The position numbers were made by a program, and so were the translations under genes. Under the pieces are notes generated by a model that worked only from the letters and a program-made list of their open reading frames with translations, was not told the origin of the DNA and made no database searches. A stretch of 64,000 nt of DNA from Marinobacterium_E sp035458585 (lineage in GTDB: Bacteria > Pseudomonadota > Gammaproteobacteria > Pseudomonadales > Balneatricaceae): positions 1 to 64,000 of the forward strand of contig DATHZN010000083.1 in NCBI GenBank assembly GCA_035458585.1, in the 5' to 3' direction. This document shows positions 52,212-61,179 of the stretch, piece after piece (position 1 is the stretch's first letter; every line of letters begins with the position of its first letter).

Positions 52212-52958
52212 CTTCGCCACCATAATAAACTCCTGATTGCCGTCACCGCCTTTAATCGGGCTGGTTATATAACCCTCTACCTCCATCCCTAGCTCAGTTA
52301 CAAGAGATCGAATCTGATGCTGAAGCTCTCCGAAAAGGTGAGTAGAACGAACTAGCCCGCCACGACCGATATGTTCGGGGCCAAGCTCAAATTGAGGTTT
52401 GACTAGGGTAATCAGCAGAGAATCGGGTAACAAAAGCTTAATCAAACCCGGCAGGATCAATCTTTGTGAGATGAATGATACATCCATGACGGCAATGTCA
52501 AATCTGCCGGTGGGGCTGTACGCTATCAGCGAGGCTTCGAGATTGCGGGCGTTGTATCCCTCTATGCAGGTAACTCGTCGGTCAGCGCGCAGCTTGGGGG
52601 ATAACTGATCGTGACCAACCTCAATCCCAATAACGGCTGTAGCACCCTGCTGCAGTAGGTAGTCGGTAAAGCCCCCTGTGGATTGACCAACATCAATCGC
52701 TACCTTATCCGTGAAATCGAGATCGAATTGCTCATGCGCTGCTTTAAGCTTTAGTGCGCCGCGCGAAACATAGCGATCGGAATCGTCAGCAGTAATACGA
52801 ATCGGTGTATCAGCGGCTAGCTTGAACGAGCTTTTGACTGATACTTCCCAATTGCCTAGCAGTACCTCAACCCGCCCCTCTCTGATTACGCGCTGAGCTT
52901 GTGATCGACTGGCTACGAGTTGGCGTTCCACGAGTAATTGATCAAGTCGAACTAACAC
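52191..52958 (-). CDS. tlyA: TlyA family rRNA methyltransferase/hemolysin-like protein
   Basis: A 255-residue protein with an N-terminal S4 RNA-binding domain (VRLDQLLVERQLVASRSQAQRVI in part) and an FtsJ-like methyltransferase domain (about residues 63-250): SRGALKLKAA, IDVGQSTGGFTDYLL, MDVSFISQRL, and the VKPQFE motif. The family 2'-O-methylates 16S/23S rRNA cytidines in actinobacteria; proteobacterial members are less studied. The start is GTG at 52958 after AGAGGG. Confidence 0.9.
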   Translation of the reverse strand: MLVRLDQLLVERQLVASRSQAQRVIREGRVEVLLGNWEVSVKSSFKLAADTPIRITADDSDRYVSRGALKLKAAHEQFDLDFTDKVAIDVGQSTGGFTDYLLQQGATAVIGIEVGHDQLSPKLRADRRVTCIEGYNARNLEASLIAYSPTGRFDIAVMDVSFISQRLILPGLIKLLLPDSLLITLVKPQFELGPEHIGRGGLVRSTHLFGELQHQIRSLVTELGMEVEGYITSPIKGGDGNQEFIMVAKKRPATS

Positions 52959-53098
52959 CTAGAGTGCCCTCTTTAGTTGTGGAAAATGATTCTACGGGGC
53001 TCGGCACTCGGAGACCAGTCAGAGGGGAAAATGCTTGCTCCCGTGCGCCTAGCAAGGATAATGCTGAGCACAGCAAATAACCTCGAGGAGCACGATCA

Positions 53099-53488
53099 AT
53101 GTCTAACCGCAGCACCATCAGCACGCCCAATGCGCCCGCCGCGATTGGTACCTATTCGCAGGCAGTCAAGGTGGGTAATACCGTCTACATGTCTGGCCAG
53201 ATCCCCCTCAATCCAGCAACTATGGAGCTGGTGACTGAGAGCTTTGAGGCTCAGGCCGTACGCGTATTTGAGAATCTCCGAGCGGTTGCGCAGGCTGCTG
53301 GTGGAGAGCTGAACGATATCGTCAAGTTGACCATTCTTCTATCTGATATGGATTTCTTTCCACAGGTCAATGAAGTGATGGCGCGCTATTTTGACGAGCC
53401 TTACCCTGCACGTGCTGCCTTTGCTGTAAAAGCGATTCCCAAGGGTGCAGACATCGAAATTGAAGCGGTGATGGTTACTAACGACTAA
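53099..53488 (+). CDS. ridA: RidA family enamine/imine deaminase
   Basis: A 129-residue RidA/YjgF protein: NAPAAIGTYSQAVKVGNTVYMSGQIPL in part (APAAIGTYSQAV, YMSGQIPLNP), and PARAAFAVKAIPKGADIEIEAVM in part, with the conserved Arg of PARAAF that anchors the substrate. It hydrolyses reactive 2-aminoacrylate from PLP enzymes. It is usually near spoT in relatives; here it stands alone next to tlyA. GAGGAGC precedes the ATG. Confidence 0.96.
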   Translation: MSNRSTISTPNAPAAIGTYSQAVKVGNTVYMSGQIPLNPATMELVTESFEAQAVRVFENLRAVAQAAGGELNDIVKLTILLSDMDFFPQVNEVMARYFDEPYPARAAFAVKAIPKGADIEIEAVMVTND

Positions 53489-53641
53489 GACAAGAAGTCA
53501 GGGCCAGCTCTTTGTGCTGGCCCAACGATTAAGTTATACCCGGCGATTAAGCCACAGAAGGGGATTAGGAACCTAGTCTACAGGTTGGCTAACTTTGCCT
53601 TAAAATCGACGTCAGGTTAGGGCAAGGCTATCCTTGCACTC

Positions 53642-55717
53642 TCAATGGACTATCTCGGCACTTGCGGTCGCTGGGTCTTCACTTAACACGTCTGATGGGC
53701 ACCCTTGTAGTCTGCTCTGCTCTGCGTTAGCGCGGGCAAGTGCGATCTGTTGCATACACTCATAGAGCGCTTCTGATGATAGTGGTTTAGGTAGGACGGC
53801 ATCAGCCCCTGCCTGAAGCAGTTCGTCCATTTGCCCACCCAGACTGGCGGCGGTATGTCCAATAATGATCCCTTTGAAACCGCTATTTCGGGCGTCACGT
53901 ACCACCTGGTCGCCATTCTTGTCGGGCAAGAAGTGATCGCTAACAATCATCTCAAAGGGCTTGGTCGCCAATAATTCTTGAGCCTCTCCCCAGCTTCCGG
54001 CTATGTCGACGTCTCGTGCTCGCATAGAGAAAAACTTTTTGCCGAGTAACTGTAAAACTGGGTCATCCTCAACCAGCAGGACACGCATGGAGGCGAGTAG
54101 ATCCTGGGCGGTTTCGTAGCCGTCTGCATTCTGGTTGGTTTGGCTATCTGCTGTCTTGAGTGGGACCCGAATTTGGAAACATGCGCCCGTGCTGTAGGGC
54201 ATTAAAACGAGCACACCACCAATTTCCTCTATCCATTCGCGCGCGAGATGAAGGCCAACGCCTGTTCCCGGTGCATCAGTTTCGCCGCGTTGGTAGATTT
54301 CGAAAATCGAATTTTGCTTTCGTATTGGGATACCTTTGCCGTTGTCGCTAATCGTAACAATTAACTCCTCTCCGTCTGATTTGATCGGTTTGATATTCCA
54401 CACCACCTCTATGCTATCGCCTTCAGAATGGAGGCATGCGTTGCGTACAAGGTTGGTTATCGCAACGCGAATTCGATAGAGATCAGATACGTACGGCTTG
54501 TTAACAGCAGCGGTCTGAATTTCAGAGCTGTAACTAAAGTTACAACTCGAAACCAAGCTGTGGGTCGAACGCTCAATTTGCCGGCTCAGTGAGAGAAGGG
54601 TAAAAGGCTCATCGCGAACTTCACGTTTGAGGTTTGGATTGATCAGCATGCGCATGTCATCAAGCGTGTCGAGCAGAGAGCCACTCTGCAACGCGATTGT
54701 CTCGCGGTTCTCTAACCACTCTTCGAGGTTCGACTCTTTGCTCATCATGGCGATCGCTGAAACAGGTGTGCGTAGCTCATGTGCGATCATGCCGTAGAGC
54801 TGATTACGTTTTACATTCTGGCGTTGTAATTCTTCCAAAGTCTCTTCGAGCGAGAGCGTTTTCTGGTGAACTTGTGTCTCCAATTCTCGTCGGTGAGATA
54901 GCTGTTTATACACTGCCCAGGCCGATGCGGACGATATTAAAAGCGCGAACAACCAGTAGCCGGGCGTCAATATAAGGTTGGCGGGAACCTGACCGGCGAA
55001 TTGGTCGGAGACGGCTATTTGCCAGTTTCGGTTACCAAACATGAGTTCAGATGTGGTAACAGAGGTGCTAAAAGCTTCGGCGTTACCAAAAAACACTGCG
55101 CCGGCTGCACCCGTCTCATCAACCCCCCTTATGGCGAAGTGCTGCGCAAGGGACGAGTCAAAGTGATCGCTTAGGAAAAACTCCATGTCAACTAGAACGG
55201 TAGCGAACCCCCAAAACTCGTTGTTGTTAATGAAAATGGGCTGGCGTGCGATCATCGCCGTACCGCCTTGTAGGAGGTTTACCGGTCCAACGGCGATCTT
55301 TGTTCTTGTCTCTATCGCCATTTTCGCGGAGTCTCGAGTGCTTGGTCCCTCGAGCAGGTTGTGCCCGATCGCGGCTGCATTTCGTACCGGGTTTGTGACC
55401 AGTTTAACGATCCCTTCAGGTGCAAGCTGGAGACTCAAAATCGTAGGATGCGACTGTTGGTAAAACCCTGTGAATTGGTCGAAAGCGTCTTGGGTGACAT
55501 TGGGGTTTGAATGAACAAGGCTTGCGAGAGCATCTGTTATCAGCAAGATTTCATCAATATGTCGCTGAAGATCGGCCTTTATGGCAAAAAGTTTGGCGCG
55601 AGCCTGCGCCTCAATAACCTCTTCTCTATTGGCTGCGTCGTTGGCGTAGACAAAAACGAAAAATGCGAAGATGATCGCGCCGATAAGGCTCGCTTTGTTT
55701 GTTGCCGTCAGCTGCAT
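53642..55717 (-). CDS. CHASE-domain hybrid histidine kinase
   Basis: A 691-residue membrane sensor. TM1 is about residues 9-26, a periplasmic CHASE domain covers about 60-230 (AIGHNLLEGPSTRDSA, ALTGP-like IAVGPVNLLQGG), and TM2 about 252-272. A HisKA region has phosphoacceptor His313 in MIAHELRTP, and an ATPase domain has N box NLVRNAC and G box SDNGKG. A C-terminal receiver has the acidic pair in LLVEDD, phosphorylated Asp594 (SDHFLPDKNG) and Lys in LPKP. No partner regulator is adjacent, so phosphotransfer targets are elsewhere. Confidence 0.92.
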   Translation of the reverse strand: MQLTATNKASLIGAIIFAFFVFVYANDAANREEVIEAQARAKLFAIKADLQRHIDEILLITDALASLVHSNPNVTQDAFDQFTGFYQQSHPTILSLQLAPEGIVKLVTNPVRNAAAIGHNLLEGPSTRDSAKMAIETRTKIAVGPVNLLQGGTAMIARQPIFINNNEFWGFATVLVDMEFFLSDHFDSSLAQHFAIRGVDETGAAGAVFFGNAEAFSTSVTTSELMFGNRNWQIAVSDQFAGQVPANLILTPGYWLFALLISSASAWAVYKQLSHRRELETQVHQKTLSLEETLEELQRQNVKRNQLYGMIAHELRTPVSAIAMMSKESNLEEWLENRETIALQSGSLLDTLDDMRMLINPNLKREVRDEPFTLLSLSRQIERSTHSLVSSCNFSYSSEIQTAAVNKPYVSDLYRIRVAITNLVRNACLHSEGDSIEVVWNIKPIKSDGEELIVTISDNGKGIPIRKQNSIFEIYQRGETDAPGTGVGLHLAREWIEEIGGVLVLMPYSTGACFQIRVPLKTADSQTNQNADGYETAQDLLASMRVLLVEDDPVLQLLGKKFFSMRARDVDIAGSWGEAQELLATKPFEMIVSDHFLPDKNGDQVVRDARNSGFKGIIIGHTAASLGGQMDELLQAGADAVLPKPLSSEALYECMQQIALARANAEQSRLQGCPSDVLSEDPATASAEIVH

Positions 55718-56025
55718 ATCTACCGCCTCGAGCCTTGGCTCTTTTGTGTTTTACCAGAATCTACGTGTGCTTTGATCTGGTTTGGTCTTTGCACCACACA
55801 CCATCTTCACACTAGCAGTTGCGGTCTCTGTTCGTTATCAGAATAATTCCTATTTTTCAGGCTATTTAAGCGTGTTCTTAGATGGTTAGATTATAATAAA
55901 AACAAGTTTTATATAGATCGATTGTTTAATTTGCGATTAATAAACATCAACTGTGGGGGGGGCACAGAGTCAATTGAAACGGATCAGCTCAATAAATGTC
56001 TACGCTCCCATATTTGGGGCAATAT
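55718..56025. other. Intergenic region upstream of the hybrid kinase
   Basis: About 308 bp without a gene. The middle part (55880-55950) is AT-rich with TATAAT-like words on the minus strand, a plausible promoter for the kinase, but no well-spaced -35/-10 pair stands out. A run of seven to eight G at about 55955 is present. Nothing else is seen. Confidence 0.4.
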
Positions 56026-56400
56026 TCAGCTATCCGCCTCAGTTTTGCTCTCTTTGATCTGTTGACGTACCTCGTCCATATCCAACTCGCTCGCTTTGTT
56101 GAGTAGCTCGCGCAGTGCGCCGGCTGGCAGGGCTCCGCCCTCGCTGTAGAGTAGGATGTTGTCGCGAAAGATCATCAGTGTGGGGATAGATCGGATCTGG
56201 AAGTGGGCAGCAATAGCCTGTTCGGCTTCGGTATTGACCTTCGCGAATAGTATATCCGGAAACTCTTCAGATACCGCCTCGAAGGTTGGGCCAAACGCCT
56301 TGCAGGGGCCACACCAGGGTGCCCAGTAATCGACGATGACAAAGGGGTTGCCAAATACGGTGGCTTCAAAATTCTCTTCGTTCAGATCTACTACAGCCAC
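56026..56400 (-). CDS. Thioredoxin family protein
   Basis: A 124-residue thioredoxin-fold protein with active-site Cys30 and Cys33 in WCGPCK and the cis-proline in SIPTLMIF. It is cytoplasmic. It is longer than TrxA by a charged C-terminal tail (about residues 105-124) and lacks the N-terminal zinc domain of TrxC, so it is a secondary thioredoxin. It follows the DUF2058 gene by 30 bp on the same strand. Confidence 0.9.
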   Translation of the reverse strand: MAVVDLNEENFEATVFGNPFVIVDYWAPWCGPCKAFGPTFEAVSEEFPDILFAKVNTEAEQAIAAHFQIRSIPTLMIFRDNILLYSEGGALPAGALRELLNKASELDMDEVRQQIKESKTEADS

Positions 56401-56430
56401 GCTGGGCCTCCTTTCAATGTTAACTTGCAG

Positions 56431-56973
56431 TTACCACATTAGATCGTCAGGGATCACATATTCCGCATATGGGTCATCCTCATCCGACGCCTTCTGATCA
56501 CTTGATAGGGGTATGATCACCTCAGGCCGGCGCGCTTCGATTTTTTCAGCAACGATCGCGGGTATAAGCGCGTAGGAACCCCCGAATCGCGCCACTCTTA
56601 ACTGTGCCCGCGCAAGCGTCGGTAGCATCGCTTCATCGACATAGAGCGATTTGATGGTGGTACCGTCAACAAACTGGAAGCGCGTCTCCGCCCGTGGCGA
56701 AGGATTTACCCGGTACTGCTCAATTAGCTGCTTAACCTGAGCATCAATCGCTTTTTGATCCTGCTCCGCTTTGCGCGCTTCGTTCAACTGGCGGTCGCGC
56801 TCGGCTTTCTCTTTGCGTTGTATTTCAATCGCTGCAAGACGCTGCTGGCGCTCGGCCTCTGCCTGTTGCGGTGCTTGCTTCTTCTGTTTGCGTTTCTCGA
56901 TAGTCGCTTTTTTCGCCTGCTGTTTATTGGCGATACCTGCTTTAAGCAGTTGATCCTTGAGTGAACCTGCCAT
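56431..56973 (-). CDS. DUF2058 (YaiL-like) protein
   Basis: A 180-residue protein with the DUF2058 pattern: SLKDQLLKAGIANKQQAKKA in part, a very basic/Gln-rich coiled segment (about residues 20-85) and a folded C-terminal part with FVDGTTIKSLYVDE and ARFGGSYALIPA. In E. coli, YaiL associates with the ribosome or nucleoid; its function is unclear. It is upstream of the thioredoxin gene. Confidence 0.88.
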   Translation of the reverse strand: MAGSLKDQLLKAGIANKQQAKKATIEKRKQKKQAPQQAEAERQQRLAAIEIQRKEKAERDRQLNEARKAEQDQKAIDAQVKQLIEQYRVNPSPRAETRFQFVDGTTIKSLYVDEAMLPTLARAQLRVARFGGSYALIPAIVAEKIEARRPEVIIPLSSDQKASDEDDPYAEYVIPDDLMW

Positions 56974-57045
56974 AGCCTCTGTGTCCGAATGCCCTAATAC
57001 TGCGCTATTTTATCACAGGGCAGGTGAAGCATGTTGGAGGAATCT

Positions 57046-57663
57046 ATGAGTTTTGTGGAGTGGTCGAGCCTAGCCCTGGTCTGTCTAATGGGTGCTGCTT
57101 CACCGGGGCCAAGCTTGTTAGTTGTGCTTAATCAGACAGTCAACGGATCGCGCCTGAATGGCGTTGTGACCGCTTTTAGCCATGGCGCAGTGGTGGGTTT
57201 CTGGGCATTGATTACAGTCTTGGGCATCAGTCAGTTATTGTTGCATATACCCCTGCTGCAGTGGGTGTTGTCGATTTTTGCCGTGATCTATCTACTCTTT
57301 CTCGCGTGGGGTGCTTGGAACGGTGGCAAAGTGCAGATTACAACTGTAAGAGACGTGGGCTCCAAGTCGCTGTTCTCGGCGGTGTCGGATGGTGCAGCAA
57401 TCGCGCTATTCAATCCTAAGTTGGCGCTCTTTTTTCTGGCTCTTTTCACTCCATTTGTGGATACCCAACGCCAATTCAGCGAGCAGTATCTCCTGGTACT
57501 GACTCCCTGGATTACGGACACAGTCTGGTATCTCGTTATCGTCTTACTGCTGAGCCGCCCGGCGAGCCTCGCTTGGCTAGAGCAGAGACAGCAGGTCATC
57601 AACAAACTTCTGGCGATTGCACTGGTGGTTATCGCGATGCTTTTGCTACTCGGGAGCCTCTAA
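57046..57663 (+). CDS. LysE family translocator
   Basis: A 205-residue membrane protein with six predicted segments and the LysE/RhtB start SLALVCLMGAASPGPSLLVVLNQ in part (GAASPGPSLL). These proteins export amino acids or small derivatives; the substrate is unknown. I chose the ATG at 57046, eight bases after GGAGG, not the ATG at 57031, which lies before that site. Confidence 0.9.
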   Translation: MSFVEWSSLALVCLMGAASPGPSLLVVLNQTVNGSRLNGVVTAFSHGAVVGFWALITVLGISQLLLHIPLLQWVLSIFAVIYLLFLAWGAWNGGKVQITTVRDVGSKSLFSAVSDGAAIALFNPKLALFFLALFTPFVDTQRQFSEQYLLVLTPWITDTVWYLVIVLLLSRPASLAWLEQRQQVINKLLAIALVVIAMLLLLGSL

Positions 57664-57669
57664 GTCAGT

Positions 57670-57698
57670 TTGCAATCAGTCACCCGCCTGCTTATACT
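57670..57698 (+). promoter_or_regulatory. Promoter of the SRP RNA gene
   Basis: TTGCAA (57670-57675), 17 bp, TATACT (57693-57698), then GC-rich discriminator GCGCCC, typical of stable RNA. The start near 57705 lies about 22 bases before the mature 5' end, so a trimmed precursor is likely. Confidence 0.75.
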
Positions 57699-57726
57699 GC
57701 GCCCACCTCATATTGAGGCTGTTGTG

Positions 57727-57836
57727 GTGGCTCCATTGGTCCTCCCGCAATGATAAACCGTGAACCTGGTCAGGCCCGGAAGGGAGCAGCCACAGCGGTG
57801 GACTCATGTGCCGGGATGTGGCTGGTGGGGCCATCT
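57727..57836 (+). ncRNA. ffs: Signal recognition particle 4.5S RNA
   Basis: About 110 nt matching the small bacterial SRP RNA. The ends GGTGGCTCC and GGGGCCATC pair; the conserved helix 8 core includes CAGGCCCGGAAGGGAGCAGCC (cited in part: CCGGAAGGGAGCAG with its GGAA tetraloop) and the return strand GTGCCGGGATGTGGCTG. It binds Ffh to target membrane proteins. It is followed by dnaX, the usual order. Confidence 0.94.
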
Positions 57837-58272
57837 CCATTTTAGGCTTACCTATTGATTCTAAATACCTTCCAATGACCGATTGAGCTAAGTGTGAATC
57901 AAATTTCCGCATCAGGGCTGACACGAGCGCTTACACCTATCCTGTTTCAACAAGTGTGGTTGTCAACTGATGGCTTGATCAAGCGCGTGCGGATAATTAC
58001 TTTCAAAACTAACAAGTCGCTCGATATGTAGCTTTTTTGTGCAGTGTGAGCAACAACCAAAGCATCTATCTGTCTATTCGTTTTCACCTGCAACACTGGG
58101 CAGAGCAGGCAATAGCCTGGGCTCCTCGAACCGCATTTCGCAGATGTTGAATCCGATTTATTGCTTTCTGAATTCCCTACTGTCGAACCTATAATTCGCG
58201 CATCCATGCGCACAGTGTCAGAACTGATGTGATAATATTCTGGTTCGAAGAAACCGCCCTCAGGGAATTCGG
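57837..58272. other. Intergenic region between ffs and dnaX
   Basis: About 436 bp with no supported gene. A TTTT run after ffs may end that transcript. A TATAAT at 58190-58195 and a TAATAT near 58231 are dnaX promoter candidates, both without a good -35. CAGGGA sits before the dnaX ATG at 58273. I see no other structure. Confidence 0.45.
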
Positions 58273-60219
58273 ATGAGTTATCAGGTACTGGCGCGTAAGT
58301 GGCGTCCACGACGTTTTGTAGAGATGGTAGGACAGGAGCATGTGCTCAAGGCTCTGGTCAACGCACTGGATGACGATCGTCTGCACCACGCTTATCTGTT
58401 TACAGGCACTCGGGGGGTCGGAAAAACCTCCATAGCCCGTCTATTCGCCAAGTCACTAAACTGTGAACAAGGGGTGAGTTCAGAACCCTGCGGTAGCTGC
58501 TCGGCTTGTAAAGAGATTGCTGAGGGGCGTTTTGTTGATTTGATTGAGGTGGACGCTGCCTCTAGGACTAAAGTCGAAGACACACGCGAGCTGCTCGAAA
58601 ATGTGCAGTATGCGCCAACTCAGGGACGCTACAAAGTCTATCTGATAGACGAGGTCCATATGCTCTCCGGACACTCTTTTAATGCGCTACTCAAGACGCT
58701 GGAAGAGCCGCCACCACACATAAAGTTCCTACTGGCAACGACTGATCCTCAGAAGCTTCCCATTACGATTCTGTCGCGCTGTCTGCAGTTCAACCTCAAG
58801 AATCTCGCCGCGGAGAGAATTGTTGAGCACCTCAGTTTCGTTCTCAGCGAAGAGCAGATTGAGGCAGAAGAGGCTGCGCTCTGGTTGTTGGCACGGGCGG
58901 CAGAGGGTTCGATGCGAGACGCATTAAGCCTGACTGATCAGGCGATTGCATTTGGTGCAGGCTCTGTACGTGAAGCTGATGTGCGCGCGATGCTCGGGAC
59001 CATCGATCATCGGATGGTGTTTGAGCTGCTTGATGCTCTGGCACAGAGCGACGGTATGCGCATGGTGCAGATTGTTTCGAAGATGGCCGAGTTCGCGCCC
59101 GATTACGCGGGTGTCCTCGCAGAGATGATCAGTATCCTGCATCGTATTGCACTGGCACAGGTTGTTCCGGATGCGATTGATAATGCGTTGGGTGATAAAC
59201 AACAGGTTGTCGATCTGGCAGTCCGTATGCGAGCAGAAGAGGTGCAGCTCTACTACCAGATTGCCCTGACAGGTCGTAAAGATTTGGCTATGGTACCGCA
59301 GCCGCGAGAGGGGCTGGAGATGACGCTGCTTCGAATGTTGGCATTCCGTCCGGCTGACCAGCGGCCGATTGAAAGCGCCTCAACAGCCACTGCGACAGTT
59401 ACTGAGGCGGCTCCGGTTGAGGCCTCGCCTGCGCCGGTAGCGCGAGCAGAACCGCCACCACCGGCGACGCCAGTGTCGGCTCCAGCATCACAAGCAGCAC
59501 TCCCACCCAGAGCATCGGCTGCGAGTGACACGGAGCCACCCCCTTGGGATGAGGAGCCGGTGCCTGTTGATGCCTACGGAGATCAAGATCTAAAAAAGTC
59601 TGAAACCGACACTGCAGAGGCCGCTCCCGCTGCCGCGCGGCCGTCGGCTAATGCATCTGAGCCAGGAGCCGTTGCAGAGAGATCTCTGTCTGATATGAGT
59701 GGGGAGGCTAGCTTAGCAGCAGAGTTGTATGAAACTGCGCTGGTTGAAGAGGCCGAGCAAACAATTCACACCTCCTCGACTGGTCGCACGGAGGGTTTGG
59801 CTCCCGCCCCCGCGACTGAACTTGCGGCCTTACAACTTGACCACTGGTTACGTTTGGTTGAGGAGCTTGGGCTTAGCGGCATGACAGAGAGCCTGGCGCG
59901 CAACCTGTCTCTGGAGCAGATTGCCGGTAACCGACTGGTGTTGCACTACACGCAAGAGCAGGAGGCGATGCTCGGTGAGGTCCACCGTGAGCGTATAAGT
60001 GACGCGCTGCTAGGATACTTTGCTGAACCGCTGGTGGTTGAGTTTACGCTGGGGCAGCAACAGCGTGAGACGCCCCAGCTCTATCGTCAGCGCCGTGAAC
60101 GAGAACGGCGCGCCGCGGCGTTGGCTCATCTGCAGACGGACCCAGCAGTACAACGGATTGTTGAAACCTTCTCGGCGGAGATCGTAGCTGACTCCGTGGA
60201 ACCACTGAATATAGAGTAA
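58273..60219 (+). CDS. dnaX: DNA polymerase III subunits tau and gamma
   Basis: A 648-residue tau: AAA+ clamp-loader motor with Walker A GTRGVGKT (about residues 45-52), zinc Cys cluster (NCEQG, CGSCSAC), Walker B LIDEVHML, and SRC motif (ILSRCLQF); then domain III to about 365, a Pro/Ala-rich linker (about 370-510), and the C-terminal tau domains that bind DnaB and the polymerase. A programmed -1 frameshift at 59592 should yield a 443-residue gamma form. It is followed by ybaB (9 bp) and recR. Confidence 0.96.
   Translation: MSYQVLARKWRPRRFVEMVGQEHVLKALVNALDDDRLHHAYLFTGTRGVGKTSIARLFAKSLNCEQGVSSEPCGSCSACKEIAEGRFVDLIEVDAASRTKVEDTRELLENVQYAPTQGRYKVYLIDEVHMLSGHSFNALLKTLEEPPPHIKFLLATTDPQKLPITILSRCLQFNLKNLAAERIVEHLSFVLSEEQIEAEEAALWLLARAAEGSMRDALSLTDQAIAFGAGSVREADVRAMLGTIDHRMVFELLDALAQSDGMRMVQIVSKMAEFAPDYAGVLAEMISILHRIALAQVVPDAIDNALGDKQQVVDLAVRMRAEEVQLYYQIALTGRKDLAMVPQPREGLEMTLLRMLAFRPADQRPIESASTATATVTEAAPVEASPAPVARAEPPPPATPVSAPASQAALPPRASAASDTEPPPWDEEPVPVDAYGDQDLKKSETDTAEAAPAAARPSANASEPGAVAERSLSDMSGEASLAAELYETALVEEAEQTIHTSSTGRTEGLAPAPATELAALQLDHWLRLVEELGLSGMTESLARNLSLEQIAGNRLVLHYTQEQEAMLGEVHRERISDALLGYFAEPLVVEFTLGQQQRETPQLYRQRRERERRAAALAHLQTDPAVQRIVETFSAEIVADSVEPLNIE
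59578..59642 (+). promoter_or_regulatory. Programmed -1 ribosomal frameshift signal in dnaX
   Basis: The slippery heptamer A AAA AAG (59592-59598) is in the correct frame (CTA AAA AAG). An SD-like GGAG (59578-59581) lies 10 bases upstream, as in E. coli dnaX. After slippage the next codons are GTC and TGA (59601-59603), ending gamma at 443 residues. A 6-bp GC stem (GGCCGC 59619-59624 with GCGGCC 59637-59642) lies downstream, somewhat farther than in E. coli. Confidence 0.85.
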
Positions 60220-60228
60220 GGAGATTAG

Positions 60229-60567
60229 ATGTTTAATAAAGGCGGTATGGGCGGCATGGGTAACATCATGAAGCAGGCCCAGAAAATGCAGGAAGAGATG
60301 CAAAAAGCGCAGGAAGAGGTTGCCAAGGCTGAGGTGACGGGCGAGTCAGGTGCTGGTCTGGTGAGTATAGTGATGAACGGTCGCCACGACGTAAAACGCG
60401 TCGCTATCGATGACTCGCTGATGGACGATGACAAAGAGATTCTCGAAGATCTGATCGCCGCAGCGATTAATGATGCCGTGCGAAAGGTTGAATCCAACAC
60501 CCAGGAGAAGATGGCAAAGATCACTCAGGGGATGGGTATGCCCCCTGGCTTCAAGATGCCGTTCTAG
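60229..60567 (+). CDS. ybaB: YbaB/EbfC nucleoid-associated protein
   Basis: A 112-residue protein: Gly/Met-rich start (FNKGGMGGMGNIMKQAQKMQ in part), a helical EEMQKAQEEVAKAEV segment, and the conserved VTGESGAGLVSIVMNG region. It forms DNA-binding tweezers-like dimers. It is nine bases after dnaX and four before recR, the conserved dnaX-ybaB-recR order. AAGGAG precedes the ATG. Confidence 0.97.
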   Translation: MFNKGGMGGMGNIMKQAQKMQEEMQKAQEEVAKAEVTGESGAGLVSIVMNGRHDVKRVAIDDSLMDDDKEILEDLIAAAINDAVRKVESNTQEKMAKITQGMGMPPGFKMPF

Positions 60568-60570
60568 TTT

Positions 60571-61179
60571 ATGGCGTTGACTCCTAAACTTCAGGCGTTG
60601 ATAGAAGCTCTGCGGCGCCTGCCCGGCGTTGGCCCCAAAACGGCTCAGCGTATGGCACTGCACCTGCTGGAGCGCGATCGTGATGCCGCTCTGATGATTA
60701 GCCGAGCGCTTGCCGAGGCTGCCGAGGGTATTGGAGAGTGCCAGCAGTGCCACTCGCTTTCGGAGACTCCTGTGTGTGAAATATGCGAGCATCCAGGGCG
60801 CGATCGTGCGCTGCTCTGTGTGCTTGAGTCGCCTATTGACCTGATGGCGATCGAGCAGACGGGAGGCTTCTCCGGTCTCTATTTTGTCCTCGGAGGTCAT
60901 TTGTCACCCATCGATGGCGTAGGGCCGGAGGATCTGGGTATAGATCAGCTGCTTGATCGGCTCTATCAGGGTGAGGTGCAGGAGCTGGTGTTGGCAACCA
61001 ACCCGACGGTTGAGGGTGAGGCAACCGCGCACTATATCGCTGAGCAACTCCATGATTTAGATATCAAAGTCAGTCGTATCGCCCACGGTGTGCCGGTGGG
61101 CGGTGAGTTGGAGTTTGTGGATGGCGGTACCCTGGCACATGCGCTGGCGGGGCGCCGGCAGTTGGAGCGTGGTCGGTGA
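60571..61179 (+). CDS. recR: Recombination mediator RecR
   Basis: A 202-residue RecR: helix-hairpin-helix LRRLPGVGPKTAQRMALHLL in part (PGVGPKTAQRMA), the Cys4 zinc finger (CQQCHS...CEICEHPGRD), a Toprim domain (LCVLESPIDLMAIEQTGGF in part; ATNPTVEGEATAHYI in part) and the final RIAHGVPVGGELEFVDGGTL segment. With RecF/RecO it loads RecA at gaps. Its stop overlaps the rnd start. Confidence 0.97.
   Translation: MALTPKLQALIEALRRLPGVGPKTAQRMALHLLERDRDAALMISRALAEAAEGIGECQQCHSLSETPVCEICEHPGRDRALLCVLESPIDLMAIEQTGGFSGLYFVLGGHLSPIDGVGPEDLGIDQLLDRLYQGEVQELVLATNPTVEGEATAHYIAEQLHDLDIKVSRIAHGVPVGGELEFVDGGTLAHALAGRRQLERGR

Noticed and set aside
53501..53523. GGGCCAGC/GCTGGCCC hairpin after ridA
   Set aside because: A good stem but no T-tract follows, so it is not listed as a terminator.
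57676..57924. Minus-strand 82-residue ORF after lysE
   Set aside because: It is antisense to the SRP RNA gene, has no ribosome binding site and no family resemblance.
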